The notes beneath the pieces were generated by a model that worked only from the letters and a program-made list of their open reading frames with translations, had not been told where the DNA came from and did no database searches. From Nitrobacter sp039808345 (GTDB lineage: Bacteria > Pseudomonadota > Alphaproteobacteria > Rhizobiales > Xanthobacteraceae), in NCBI RefSeq assembly GCF_047824785.1, contig NZ_CP181167.1:186001-250000 (forward strand): 64,000 nt of DNA, written 5' to 3'. This document shows positions 1 through 11,114 of the stretch, piece after piece; the stretch's first letter is position 1; the number at the start of each line of letters is the position of its first letter. The position numbers were made by a program, and so were the translations under genes.

Positions 1-1014
1 CTTTTCGTCCGGGGATTTTCGCAGAGCGCGCCGAGCCTGCCTAACAGCGGCCCGGTGTATCGCAAGATCGGCCGCAGAAAACTGGTTCCCTACTACGATC
101 GCGCGGAAATCGAGGACGGCGCGATCGAAGGCCGCGGCCTCGAAATCTGCTGGCTCAAGAGCCAGACCGATTTGCTCTTCACGCAGATCCAGGGTTCGGC
201 GCGGGTTCGTCTCGAGGACGGCTCGACCATACGCATCAACTATGATTCCTATAACGGATATCCCTATACCGCGGTCGGCCGCATCCTGATCGAACGCGGC
301 ATCATTCCGAAAGATCAGATGTCGATGCAGCGCATCAGGCAATGGATGGCCGACAACCCCGATGGCGCGAACGAATTGCGCCGGCAGAATCGTTCCTACG
401 TGTTCTTTCGCGAGGTGAAACTCTCGGACAATGACGAGGCCATCGGAGCACAGGGTCTGCCGTTGACGCCGGGCAGGTCGATCGCGGTCGACAAATCGCT
501 GCATGTTTACGGCACGCCTTTCTTTATCGAAGGCGAACTGCCGATCGAATCCGCCCAGGCGAAAACGCCGTTCCATCGATTGATGATCGCGCAGGATACT
601 GGCTCCGCCATTGTTGGTCCGGCCCGCGCGGACCTTTACTTCGGCGCGGGTTCGGAGGCGGGGCGGGTTTCAGGCCGTCTGCGCCACAACATGCACTTCG
701 TCATGCTTGTCCCGAACAGCCTTGATCCGCTAGCTCACGCCAGAACCATGCCGCTTCCGGAAACACGACCTTCGGCAAGGATCGCAAAGCTGTTTCCACC
801 GAGCGATCAGAAGCCTGCCAGCACCCCGCCGGCCGCCGGGGGCGCTTCAACCCCCGCGAAAGAGCAGGCCGGTGCCGCCGCTCCCGGGCCGGCCGCGAAA
901 GCCGCGTCATCGGAAGCCGCTCCGCTGCCATCGGCGCGGCCTGAGGTCAGATCCGCGCATAAGCCGCGATATCGTAGCCATCATCGCCGCCGTTGGTATC
1001 GCCGGGCGCGATGA
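1..1014 (+). CDS. mltA: Membrane-bound lytic murein transglycosylase A, 5' end outside window
   Basis: The reading frame is open from base 1, so the gene starts left of the window. A GTG at 55 is internal. The visible part has the MltA barrel domain and the C-terminal 3D domain, with the stretch HRLMIAQDTGSAI followed by GPARADLYFG, where the Asp residues are the family's catalytic or structural acids. MltA cleaves the MurNAc-GlcNAc bond of peptidoglycan to give 1,6-anhydro products on the periplasmic side of the outer membrane. After about residue 250 a low-complexity Ala/Pro tail ends in an Arg/His-rich cluster, common in Bradyrhizobiaceae homologues. The stop overlaps the next start as ATGA, implying translational coupling to the Smr gene. 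Confidence 0.93.
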   Translation, partial: LFVRGFSQSAPSLPNSGPVYRKIGRRKLVPYYDRAEIEDGAIEGRGLEICWLKSQTDLLFTQIQGSARVRLEDGSTIRINYDSYNGYPYTAVGRILIERGIIPKDQMSMQRIRQWMADNPDGANELRRQNRSYVFFREVKLSDNDEAIGAQGLPLTPGRSIAVDKSLHVYGTPFFIEGELPIESAQAKTPFHRLMIAQDTGSAIVGPARADLYFGAGSEAGRVSGRLRHNMHFVMLVPNSLDPLAHARTMPLPETRPSARIAKLFPPSDQKPASTPPAAGGASTPAKEQAGAAAPGPAAKAASSEAAPLPSARPEVRSAHKPRYRSHHRRRWYRRAR

Positions 1015-1634
1015 AACGTTTCTCGCCCGACGCATCCGCGCGGCCGGGCCGCCAGCGCGTCCTTACGGAGGAGGAACGCCGGTTGTGGGAAAGCGTCGCG
1101 GGGCAGGCCAAGCCGTTGCGCAAACGATCTCCGCCCGGTCCGTTTCAACCCGGGCTTGAGGTGAAATCCGCGGGCATCGCAAAGTCCACGGCCTGGTCCG
1201 AAGCTGACTCGACCGGAAAAACGGCTATGGCGTTCTCGCGTGAAGACAGCGCGTCAAAACATAAAGACTCCGGCCTTAATAACCCCCCGCCGGCGCCGCT
1301 CACCCGCCGCGAGCGATCGCGACTGTCCCGCGGGCGGAAAGACATCGATGCACGGATCGACCTGCATGGGATGACGCAGACACGGGCATATCGAGCCCTG
1401 CTGCGGTTTCTGCAGGATGCGTCGGGCGACGGCCTCACCTTCGTGCTTGTGATTACCGGCAAGGGCCGCGCGAGGGGGGCGGAGTCCGAGCGAGGCGTTC
1501 TGCGGCGGCAGGTGCCGCAATGGCTGGCTCTCCCCGAATTTCGCTCGCTGGTTGTCGGTTTCGACGAGGCGCATCTCGGCCATGGCGGTGAGGGCGCGCT
1601 TTACGTGCGCTTGCGACGCAGGGTCAGGGCATGA
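1011..1634 (+). CDS. Smr-domain (MutS2 C-terminal-like) protein
   Basis: The start chosen is ATG 1011, which overlaps the mltA stop; an upstream GTG at 993 would lie inside mltA. The C-terminal 90 residues form an Smr domain: IDLHGMTQ, then VLVITGKGR, then GVLRRQVPQWL, and a closing GGEGALYV. Smr domains nick branched or looped nucleic acid, and stand-alone versions are widespread in proteobacteria. The N-terminal 110 residues are basic and poorly ordered. Gene order mltA-smr is conserved in rhizobia. The cellular role of this stand-alone form is not established. Confidence 0.88.
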   Translation: MKRFSPDASARPGRQRVLTEEERRLWESVAGQAKPLRKRSPPGPFQPGLEVKSAGIAKSTAWSEADSTGKTAMAFSREDSASKHKDSGLNNPPPAPLTRRERSRLSRGRKDIDARIDLHGMTQTRAYRALLRFLQDASGDGLTFVLVITGKGRARGAESERGVLRRQVPQWLALPEFRSLVVGFDEAHLGHGGEGALYVRLRRRVRA

Positions 1635-1682
1635 TCGCGAAAGCGAAACGGCTCCCGGCGTCGGACGATGCTGACCGGGGCC

Positions 1683-1790
1683 CGGTTATGGACCCGCTTC
1701 TGATCGAATCGGAAGCGAAGCTCCGGATTTTTGGTCTGGCGCGTTTTCTTCAAGCGGACCCGTATCCACTTCGCTCGAAAACGCTATAGT
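1683..1790 (-). repeat. Dispersed intergenic repeat, copy 1
   Basis: Read on the minus strand this begins ATAGCGTTTTCGAGCGAAG and continues through GAAGAAAACGCG to GAGCTTCGCTTC. The same blocks occur in the same order at 5373-5503 and 23128-23212, with a shorter piece at 30762-30812. It occupies most of the gap between the Smr gene and the histidine kinase and ends 9 bases before the kinase start, so it may contribute to its leader. Confidence 0.75.
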
Positions 1791-1798
1791 CGTCACGA

Positions 1799-3139
1799 AT
1801 GCCCGACGTCGCCGCCTCCGATTTCCGTCATCCTCGCCGCTACGTCCGTCTGGATACGATTCTGCGGCTGCGCTGGCTTGCGGCGTTGGGGCAACTCGCG
1901 GCGATCTTCGTCGTCGCCCAGGGCCTCCAGTTCGACCTGCCGATCGTTACATGTGTCGTGATCGTCGGGTTGTCGTCGGCGCTCAATCTGGCTTTGCAAG
2001 TCAGTTTCAATCCGATGCAGCGGCTGGAGCCGCGTTATGCCGCGGCGCTGCTTGCGCTGAACATTGCTGAACTGGCCGCCCTGCTGTTCTTCACCGGTGG
2101 CTTGCAGAATCCGTTCTCGTACCTGTTCCTCGCGCCGGTGTTGATCTCGGCCACCGCCTTGCCGACGCGAATGACGATGGCGCTCGGGGGCTTCGCGGTC
2201 GCCTGCGCGACGGTTCTGGGCTTCACGCATTTGCCACTGCCGTGGGATGCATCCAATCCGCTCGTTCTGCCGCCGATCTATCTCATAGGGGTCTGGCTAT
2301 CGATCGTGCTCGCGATCGGTGTCACCAGCCTCTACACGTTCCAGGTGACGGAGCAGGCGCGCAAACTGTCCGACGCTCTCGCCGCGACCGAACTGGTTCT
2401 GACCCGCGAACAGCACCTGACCCAGATCGACGGCCTTGCCGCGGCGGCCGCCCACGAACTCGGAACGCCGCTTTCAACGATTTTTCTGATTTCGCGGGAA
2501 CTGGAAAAAGCTCTGCAGGAAAATGGCGCGCAGGAGCCCCAGCGGCTGGCTGGTGATCTCAGGATCGTGCGGGAGCAAGCGCAGCGCTGCCGCGACATCC
2601 TCGCCAAGATCGCGCATCTGTCGTCATCCGGAGCCCCCTTCGACCGTATGCCGCTGTCCACCCTGATTGAGGAAACCGTTGCGCCGCATCGCGACTTCGG
2701 CATCGACATCAAAACCCGGATCGAGGCCGCGGGCGACCATGAACCGGTCGGCATACGCAACCCCGCGATCCTCTACGGCGTCGGTAACATTCTTGAGAAC
2801 GCCGTCGATTTCGCCCGCAGCGCGGTTGAAGTGAATGCCTGGTGGAGCAGGGACAGCGTCGAGATCGTCATTGCCGACGACGGACCGGGCATCGTTCCCG
2901 ACATTCTCAAGAGAATCGGCGAGCCTTACCTGTCGCGTCGTCGCAACGTCGGCGATGCACAGAGCGGACGCACAGGGTTGGGTCTTGGAATTTTTATCGC
3001 CCGAACCTTGCTGGAGCGAACCGGGGCCAGGGTATCCTTCAAGAACCGGACGTTTCCCGATCACGGCGCGGTGGTCAGGATCGTGTGGCCGCGCATCCGC
3101 TTTGAAACAGCCAAAACGATTGTGGAGACAACAGGATAG
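1799..3139 (+). CDS. regS: RegB/RegS/ActS-type redox sensor histidine kinase
   Basis: This 446-residue membrane kinase has about six hydrophobic helices in its first 185 residues. The RegB ubiquinone-binding signature GGxxNPF is seen as GGLQNPF at residues 100-106. The H-box AAAAHELGTP places the phosphorylated His at 219. Cys264, in AQRCRDIL, corresponds to the redox-active cysteine of Rhodobacter RegB. ATP-lid motifs DDGPGI and TGLGLGIFIA follow. In this family oxidised quinone or the cysteine disulphide lowers kinase activity, so the pair signals low oxygen or reducing conditions. The cognate regulator lies just downstream on the same strand. Confidence 0.92.
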   Translation: MPDVAASDFRHPRRYVRLDTILRLRWLAALGQLAAIFVVAQGLQFDLPIVTCVVIVGLSSALNLALQVSFNPMQRLEPRYAAALLALNIAELAALLFFTGGLQNPFSYLFLAPVLISATALPTRMTMALGGFAVACATVLGFTHLPLPWDASNPLVLPPIYLIGVWLSIVLAIGVTSLYTFQVTEQARKLSDALAATELVLTREQHLTQIDGLAAAAAHELGTPLSTIFLISRELEKALQENGAQEPQRLAGDLRIVREQAQRCRDILAKIAHLSSSGAPFDRMPLSTLIEETVAPHRDFGIDIKTRIEAAGDHEPVGIRNPAILYGVGNILENAVDFARSAVEVNAWWSRDSVEIVIADDGPGIVPDILKRIGEPYLSRRRNVGDAQSGRTGLGLGIFIARTLLERTGARVSFKNRTFPDHGAVVRIVWPRIRFETAKTIVETTG

Positions 3140-3231
3140 TTATCACGCTCCGCAACCTTGGCAACAATTGCTTGCGGTGCGCGGTTTTGCGACCATATGA
3201 TTTCAGACCAAACCAAGCGCGAGGTATCCCC

Positions 3232-3786
3232 GTGAACGCCACCCCCGACGTCTCCCCGCAAGCCGACCGCTCGCTGCTGATCGTCGAGGATGACAAGCCG
3301 TTTCTGGAGCGTCTGTCGCGCGCGATGGAAACGCGGGGCTTCAATGTGACCCCATGCGACAGTGTCTCCGACGGCCTTGCGCATATCGGAAAGTCCGCGC
3401 CGGCTTTCGCCGTGGTCGACCTGCGGCTGGGCGATGGCAACGGCCTCGACGTCGTATCCGCGCTCAAACGCGAGCGTCCCGATGCGAGGGCGATCGTGCT
3501 GACCGGTTACGGCAACATCGCGACTGCTGTGACGGCCGTGAAGCTGGGCGCGATCGATTACCTGTCCAAGCCCGCCGATGCCGACGACGTGGTCGCGGCG
3601 CTACTCGCCAGCGGTACGGCGAAGTCCGAGGTCCCGCCGAATCCGATGTCGGCCGATCGCGTGCGCTGGGAACACATTCAGCGCATTTATGAGATGTGCA
3701 ATCGCAATGTGTCGGAAACAGCCCGGCGGCTCAACATGCACCGCCGCACGCTGCAACGCATTCTGGCGAAACGCGCGCCTCGCTGA
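3232..3786 (+). CDS. regR: RegA/RegR/ActR-type response regulator
   Basis: GTG 3232 is preferred over a TTG at 3172 because GAGGT sits at 3221-3225 and the resulting 184 residues equal the usual RegA length. The receiver domain has the acidic pair in LIVEDDKP, phospho-Asp63 in AVVDLRLGD and Lys in YLSKPAD. The C-terminal Fis-type helix-turn-helix (NVSETARRLNMHRRTLQR) is almost invariant in RegA proteins. It is the partner of the kinase ending 92 bases upstream. In rhizobia and Rhodobacter the family controls respiration, carbon and nitrogen fixation genes in response to redox state. Confidence 0.93.
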   Translation: MNATPDVSPQADRSLLIVEDDKPFLERLSRAMETRGFNVTPCDSVSDGLAHIGKSAPAFAVVDLRLGDGNGLDVVSALKRERPDARAIVLTGYGNIATAVTAVKLGAIDYLSKPADADDVVAALLASGTAKSEVPPNPMSADRVRWEHIQRIYEMCNRNVSETARRLNMHRRTLQRILAKRAPR

Positions 3787-3835
3787 GATTGAGATATGAT
3801 TCCATCGAAAGCTGAAGGTCGGGTGTGGTTCAACC

Positions 3836-3913
3836 GCGTTGAATTAAACCCCGTTATTCTTTCGACTGAGCATATCTTGTCCGAAAACCGGTTTCCACGT
3901 TTCGGGATCAAGC
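3836..3913. repeat. Rhizobial palindromic intergenic repeat
   Basis: The segment contains CCGAAAACCGGTTTCCAC next to TTCGGGATCAAGCTC, resembling the imperfect palindromes frequently found between genes in Bradyrhizobiaceae. It separates the convergent regR and mmcB genes and could fold as a bidirectional terminator. It differs from the AGCGTTTTCGAGCGAAG family seen elsewhere in the window. Only this copy was recognised here. Confidence 0.5.
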
Positions 3914-3914
3914 T

Positions 3915-4406
3915 CTAAAATTCACCGTCGGCATAACCCTGCGGATCGGCGAGGCGATTGAGACGCTGCGCCGCCGCCATCCCGAAGCGCAGCATCATTG
4001 CCTTGCGCGTCGGGGCCGGCAGCCGATGCTCCGGCGCTTCGCAGTGCAGGCAGGCGCCATAGGCGTCGGCAACGATCAGCCCGGCATCGCCGGGAAAAAT
4101 ATCGCACGGCAGGTCGCGCGTGAAGGCGAAGAACAGCCGATCGCAATGCGCCCGATAGTCCTGCCACTTCCTGTCTGCACGCAGATCCTCGGCCGAGGAT
4201 TTGATCTCGACGATCCAGATCTCGCCGCGCGCGTTGACGGCGACCAGATCGGCACGGCGTCCGGACGGCAGCGACAGCTCGCTGAGGCAGGCGAACCCAA
4301 GCGATCGTAATAGTCTTGCGGTTCCGCGCGCGATGGCCAGCGCGGTCGCTGACTGGCGGCGATCCGGCGGGACCACAAGAGCGATGTGAGCGGCGTTGGT
4401 TTCCAT
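3915..4406 (-). CDS. mmcB: MmcB family DNA repair protein
   Basis: The 163-residue form starts at an ATG at 4406; in-frame starts at 4448 and 4481 would add up to 25 residues that lack family character. Recognisable blocks are ETALA-like helix, SLPSGRRADLVAV, IWIVEIKSSAEDLRADRKWQDY and CDRLFFAF, with the D...ExK arrangement of a PD-(D/E)XK-like fold. MmcB belongs to the DNA-damage (mitomycin C) response set in Caulobacter, and the family is common in alphaproteobacteria. The gene converges on regR. Confidence 0.85.
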   Translation of the reverse strand: METNAAHIALVVPPDRRQSATALAIARGTARLLRSLGFACLSELSLPSGRRADLVAVNARGEIWIVEIKSSAEDLRADRKWQDYRAHCDRLFFAFTRDLPCDIFPGDAGLIVADAYGACLHCEAPEHRLPAPTRKAMMLRFGMAAAQRLNRLADPQGYADGEF

Positions 4407-4600
4407 GCGACTGGACTCGGTATGTCCGATTCCGTGATTCGCCACCATATTATAAAACTGAAGACGCAGGCTACGCCCCATCCCATGCCGGGACCAGCCG
4501 CGAATTTGGCCGCTTGCGCCGTGTTTGAGCCTTTCGGGGCCGAACCGGCCATGCCGCGCAAATCACTTGGCGTTGCCTTAAAAATCGGCATTGTGCGGGT

Positions 4601-5275
4601 ATGACGAGCGAAGACCAGACCAGGGCCAAAGCCGGCGCCACAATCATTCCGGTGACGCCGTTCCGACAGAACTGCACGCTGCTGTGGTGCGAGGCCACCA
4701 GGGACGGGGTGGTCATCGATCCCGGAGGCGATATTCCGCTCGTCAGGGCCGCCATTAAAGAGGCCGGCGTAACCGTCGGACGGATCTGGCTTACGCACGG
4801 CCATATTGATCATGTGGGCGGCGCCGCGGAGTTGCGCGACGCGTTGAAGGTTCCCATCCTGGGTCCGCATGTCGCTGACAAGTTCCTGCTCGACCATGTC
4901 GTCGAAAGCGGACGGCACTACGGCATGACCGGCATGCGCGATTTTGTCCCCGACCGCTGGCTCGATGAAGGCGACCGGGTCGAGCTTGGCCAACTGGCGT
5001 TCGACGTTCTTCATTGCCCCGGCCATTCGCCGGGAAGCGTGGTTTTCTTTAACGCCGAGATCGGTTTTGCACATGTCGGCGACGTGTTGTTCAACGGTTC
5101 CGTCGGCCGCACCGACTTGCCCGGTGGCAACCGCGCCATCCTGATCAAGTCGATCACCGAGAAACTGCTGCCGCTTGGGGATGACGTCGCTTTCATCTGC
5201 GGACATGGACCGGGATCGACCATCGGCCACGAGCGCGCGAGCAATCCGTTCTTGACCGGAAATGCATGTGACTGA
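4601..5275 (+). CDS. MBL-fold metallo-hydrolase, glyoxalase II-like
   Basis: The 224-residue single-domain protein carries THGHIDHVGG (the HxHxDH metal motif, residues 67-72 region), a distal His in CPGHSPGS, Asp in HVGDVLFNGSVGRTDLPGG and a final His in CGHGPGSTIGHE. This set binds two metal ions. The GRTDLPGG block is typical of the YcbL/glyoxalase II-like subgroup that hydrolyses thioesters such as S-lactoylglutathione. The full C-terminal substrate domain of true GloB is absent. The physiological substrate cannot be read from sequence. Confidence 0.88.
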   Translation: MTSEDQTRAKAGATIIPVTPFRQNCTLLWCEATRDGVVIDPGGDIPLVRAAIKEAGVTVGRIWLTHGHIDHVGGAAELRDALKVPILGPHVADKFLLDHVVESGRHYGMTGMRDFVPDRWLDEGDRVELGQLAFDVLHCPGHSPGSVVFFNAEIGFAHVGDVLFNGSVGRTDLPGGNRAILIKSITEKLLPLGDDVAFICGHGPGSTIGHERASNPFLTGNACD

Positions 5276-5372
5276 CTCGACCGCCTGTCTCGACCCGTCG
5301 CGGCCTGCGCGCACGCTGTCGATCTTCGCGGTTAATTAAGGAGGGTGCCGATACACTTTGCGGGCCAGCTAT

Positions 5373-5499
5373 TATAGCGTTTTCGAGCGAAGCATGTCCT
5401 CGGGCTTGACCCGAGGATGGAATCCGGTTCGCGTGAAGAAAACGCGTCAAAGCAATATCATAGAGCTTCGCTTCTGATTCTATCAGAAGGGATAGTGCT

Positions 5500-5503
<4 letters not shown>
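5373..5503 (+). repeat. Dispersed intergenic repeat, copy 2
   Basis: This is the longest copy of the family. It reads TATAGCGTTTTCGAGCGAAG, then CGGTTCGCGTGAAGAAAACG, then AGAGCTTCGCTTCTGATT. Between the first two blocks is a 30-base palindromic insertion (CCTCGGGCTTGACCCGAGG) absent from other copies. It lies between convergent genes (MBL hydrolase and the hybrid kinase) and fills the 224-base gap, where nothing else is seen. Confidence 0.75.
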
Positions 5504-8319
<2,816 letters not shown>

Positions 8320-8479
8320 TAATGGAACAGGTTGTTGGGTAGCCGTCTGGGCGGGTAACCCCGATGACGCCGCATACCGGGGTCACAAACAATCCGGACA
8401 AAACGCTTTAGCTCTCTCCCTGGTTCCATTTATTTTTGCGGTGGGCGCTCTTTTCAAAAACGCTATAGAATGCCGTGGT

Positions 8480-9433
8480 ATGCGCGCACGATCCGCCTCT
8501 TCGAAATCGGACATCGAAACTCCCCGGACCCGAACTTTCTCCGTAGCGGGTCACCAACTGGCTGCCCCGGCGGCCGCGCCCGGTCTCCATCTGGTCGCAA
8601 CGCCGATCGGCCATCTCGGAGACATCACCTTGCGGGCTCTTGAAACGCTCGCGGGCGTCGACCTCATCGCTTGCGAAGACACCCGCATCACCCGCCGCCT
8701 CACCGAACGTTACGGGATCAAGGCCGCGCTCAAACCCTACCACGAACATAATGCCGCGACCGCGCGGCCGAAGATTCTGGCGCAGCTGGCGCAAGGCGCC
8801 TCCATCGCGCTGGTCTGCGATGCCGGCACGCCATTGATTTCCGACCCGGGCTTCAAGTTGGTGCGTGACGTGTGTGCCGCTGGTCATCAGGTGATCGCGC
8901 TTCCGGGGGCGTCTTCGGTGCTGGCGGCGCTGTCCGTTGCAGCGCTGCCGACGGACCGGTTCTTCTTCGAGGGGTTTCTGCCGGCGAAGGAGACCGCGCG
9001 CCGCACGCGCCTTGCCGAACTCGCGACGATCGACGCCACCCTTGTGATGTTCGAATCCGGCAGCCGCATCCGCAGAACCTTGCCCGATCTCGCAACCGTC
9101 CTCGGAAATCGCAGCGCGGCAGTCTGCCGCGAACTGACCAAGCTGCACGAAGATATCCGCCGCGCAACCCTCTCGGAGCTTGCGGAGACTGCCGCAACGC
9201 TGGAAACGCGGGGCGAATTCGTCCTGGTGGTCGGGCCACCGGCGGCGGATGCAGGCATGCTGTCCTCCGGCGATGTGGACGAACTGTTGCTGACCCTGTT
9301 GAAGGAAGGCAGCGTCAAGGACAGCGTGGCTCGCGCGGTCGAAATCTCGGGTCGCCCCCGACGCCAGGTCTACGCCCGTGCGCTTGAGCTCGCCGGACAG
9401 ATGAGAGACAGTGACGACAATGGCCGCAGGTAA
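8480..9433 (+). CDS. rsmI: 16S rRNA (cytidine1402-2'-O)-methyltransferase
   Basis: ATG 8480 gives 317 residues; the frame is open further upstream, but that part overlaps the divergent kinase promoter region. The tetrapyrrole-methylase fold is clear: LVATPIGHLGDITLRA, ACEDTRITRRL, YHEHN, VCDAGTPLISDPG, ALPGASSVLAAL and FEGFLPAK. RsmI methylates the ribose of C1402 at the decoding site using S-adenosylmethionine. The 3' end overlaps yraN, a pairing conserved across proteobacteria. Confidence 0.95.
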   Translation: MRARSASSKSDIETPRTRTFSVAGHQLAAPAAAPGLHLVATPIGHLGDITLRALETLAGVDLIACEDTRITRRLTERYGIKAALKPYHEHNAATARPKILAQLAQGASIALVCDAGTPLISDPGFKLVRDVCAAGHQVIALPGASSVLAALSVAALPTDRFFFEGFLPAKETARRTRLAELATIDATLVMFESGSRIRRTLPDLATVLGNRSAAVCRELTKLHEDIRRATLSELAETAATLETRGEFVLVVGPPAADAGMLSSGDVDELLLTLLKEGSVKDSVARAVEISGRPRRQVYARALELAGQMRDSDDNGRR

Positions 9434-9827
9434 CGATTCCTTCCGCAACGACCCCGAGGCCGCGTCGCCCGGCCGCGTCGCGGCGTTTCACACCGGTCTC
9501 TCAGCAGAAAGACGCGCCGCCGCCTATCTGATCGCAAAAGGCTACCGGATTCTGGCGCGCCGGTTTCGCACGCCCCACGGCGAGATCGATATCGTTGCCC
9601 GCCGGCGACAGCTTCTCGCCTTCGTCGAAGTCAAGGCCCGCCGCAGCCTTGATGACGCCGCCTATGCGGTGACGCGGAAACAGCAGCAGCGGATTATCAA
9701 CGCGGCCCAGGCCTGGTTGATGGCGCACCCCGAACATGAGACCTTCGAGTTTCGCTTCGACGCCATGCTGATTGCACCGCGACGTCTGCCGCGCCATCTG
9801 CTAGGTGCATTCGACGCCAGCACTTAG
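9411..9827 (+). CDS. YraN/UPF0102 family predicted endonuclease
   Basis: GTG 9411 and ATG 9420 are both possible starts, and both overlap the rsmI end at 9433. The protein has GLSAERRAAAYLIAKGYRIL, FRTPHGEIDIVARRR and FVEVKARRS. The E...D...ExK set is the catalytic pattern of a resolvase-like (Holliday-junction type) PD-(D/E)XK fold. UPF0102 proteins are almost universal next to rsmI, but their substrate is not settled. Confidence 0.9.
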   Translation: MTTMAAGNDSFRNDPEAASPGRVAAFHTGLSAERRAAAYLIAKGYRILARRFRTPHGEIDIVARRRQLLAFVEVKARRSLDDAAYAVTRKQQQRIINAAQAWLMAHPEHETFEFRFDAMLIAPRRLPRHLLGAFDAST

Positions 9828-9880
9828 CCTCGGGGCGCGCATGCAGGTGCCATAGACGAATTCAACCGGACCAGCACACG

Positions 9881-10822
9881 ATGAAACTGAAAGTCGCCGT
9901 CCAGATGGATCCGATCGCGCGCATCAACATTCGCGGCGATTCGACCTTTGCGCTCCTGCTGGAGGCCCAGCGGCGCGGTCACGAAGTCTCGTACTACACG
10001 CCGGACAAGCTATCGCTTCGCGGCAAGGACGTGGTTGCGCCGGTTCAGCCGCTGACCGTGCGCGACCATCACGGCGATCATTTCACGCTTGGGGATGCAG
10101 CGCGCGCCTGCCTGGAATCCTTTGACGTCGTATTGCTGCGGCAGGATCCGCCGTTCGATCTCGCCTACATCACGACAACTCACCTGCTCGAGCGCATTCA
10201 TCCGAAAACGCTGGTGGTCAACGACCCCGCGAGCGTCCGCAATGCGCCGGAAAAGCTGTTCGTGATGGATTTCCCCGACCTGATGCCGCCGACTTTGATC
10301 TCGCGCGACCTCGACGAGATCAATTCGTTTCGTGCCGAGCATGGCGCGGTGGTCATGAAGCCGCTGCATGGTCACGGCGGAGCCGCGGTCTTCCGCGTCA
10401 TGCCGCAAGACATGAACTTCGGATCGCTGTTCGACATGTTCTCGGTGACGTTTCGCGAGCCCTGGGTGATCCAGCGCTTCCTGCCCGAGGTCAGTCAGGG
10501 CGACAAGCGCATCATCCTCGTCGATGGCGAATTCGCCGGCGCCGTCAATCGCGTGCCCGCCGCTGACGATCTGCGCTCCAACATGGTGCGCGGCGGCGCC
10601 GCGCGCGCGACCGATCTTACCCCCCGCGAGAGCGAGATCTGCAAGCGCATCGGCCCGGCGCTGCGCGAGCGCGGGCTGCTGTTTGTCGGCATCGACGTCA
10701 TCGACGGCCTGCTCACCGAAATCAACGTCACCTCGCCGACGGGAATCCGCGCCGTTGCCGGGTTCGGCGGTCCGGATGTCGCCGCGATCGTCTGGGACCG
10801 GATCGAGGCCAAGCGCTCATAG
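9881..10822 (+). CDS. gshB: Glutathione synthetase
   Basis: The 313-residue protein is the standard length for bacterial GshB. Recognisable parts are the N-terminal VAVQMDPIARINIRGDSTFAL, the RQDPPFD substrate segment, the ATP-grasp elements VVMKPLHGHGGAAVFR and SQGDKRIILVDGEFAGAVNR, and the C-terminal GIDVIDGLLTEINVTSPTG with metal-binding Glu and Asn. It joins gamma-glutamylcysteine to glycine with ATP in the cytoplasm. It lies just before the broken comM gene, the usual gshB-comM order in this bacterial group. Confidence 0.95.
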   Translation: MKLKVAVQMDPIARINIRGDSTFALLLEAQRRGHEVSYYTPDKLSLRGKDVVAPVQPLTVRDHHGDHFTLGDAARACLESFDVVLLRQDPPFDLAYITTTHLLERIHPKTLVVNDPASVRNAPEKLFVMDFPDLMPPTLISRDLDEINSFRAEHGAVVMKPLHGHGGAAVFRVMPQDMNFGSLFDMFSVTFREPWVIQRFLPEVSQGDKRIILVDGEFAGAVNRVPAADDLRSNMVRGGAARATDLTPRESEICKRIGPALRERGLLFVGIDVIDGLLTEINVTSPTGIRAVAGFGGPDVAAIVWDRIEAKRS

Positions 10823-10917
10823 GCTTCGGGCTGAACAACCTTTAGTTCGTGTTCCCTTAATGTTCTTGTGTGGCGGAGCGTTGTGAGCTAGCTTCGGCCG
10901 CATAATAGGGGGCGGCC

Positions 10918-11049
10918 ATGGTTCAGCGGGTATCCACCGTCGCGTTTGAGGGCATCGAGGCGCGCGCGGTCGACGTGCAGGTGCAGGTCGCTCCCGGCCT
11001 GCCCGCCTTCAAAATAGTGGAGACAATTAACCGGGTCCGAAGGGGATAA
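10918..11049 (+). pseudogene. comM: comM/yifB Mg-chelatase-like ATPase, 5' fragment at island junction
   Basis: After GGGGGCGG, ATG 10918 opens VQRVSTVAFEGIEARAVDVQ and continues to APGLPAFKIV. This is the N-terminus of the ComM/YifB family, where VGLPDKAV would be expected next. The match stops at about 11018-11020; the frame then reads foreign codons to a TAA at 11047. A full gene would be about 510 codons, and no other part of it was recognised in the rest of the window. ComM is a branch-migration helicase of natural transformation and a known island target in Acinetobacter. The loss of codons after about 35 is seen directly; that a large island split the gene is inference. Confidence 0.85.
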
Positions 11050-11114
11050 CAAAACAAGAAAATTCGTGATTCTATAAAAGCCCGCCCTCTATCCCCTCCT
11101 GCCTCCCCAGAATC

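Noticed and set aside
8408..9448. 346-codon minus-strand frame over rsmI
   Set aside because: Antisense shadow; rsmI motifs are on the plus strand.
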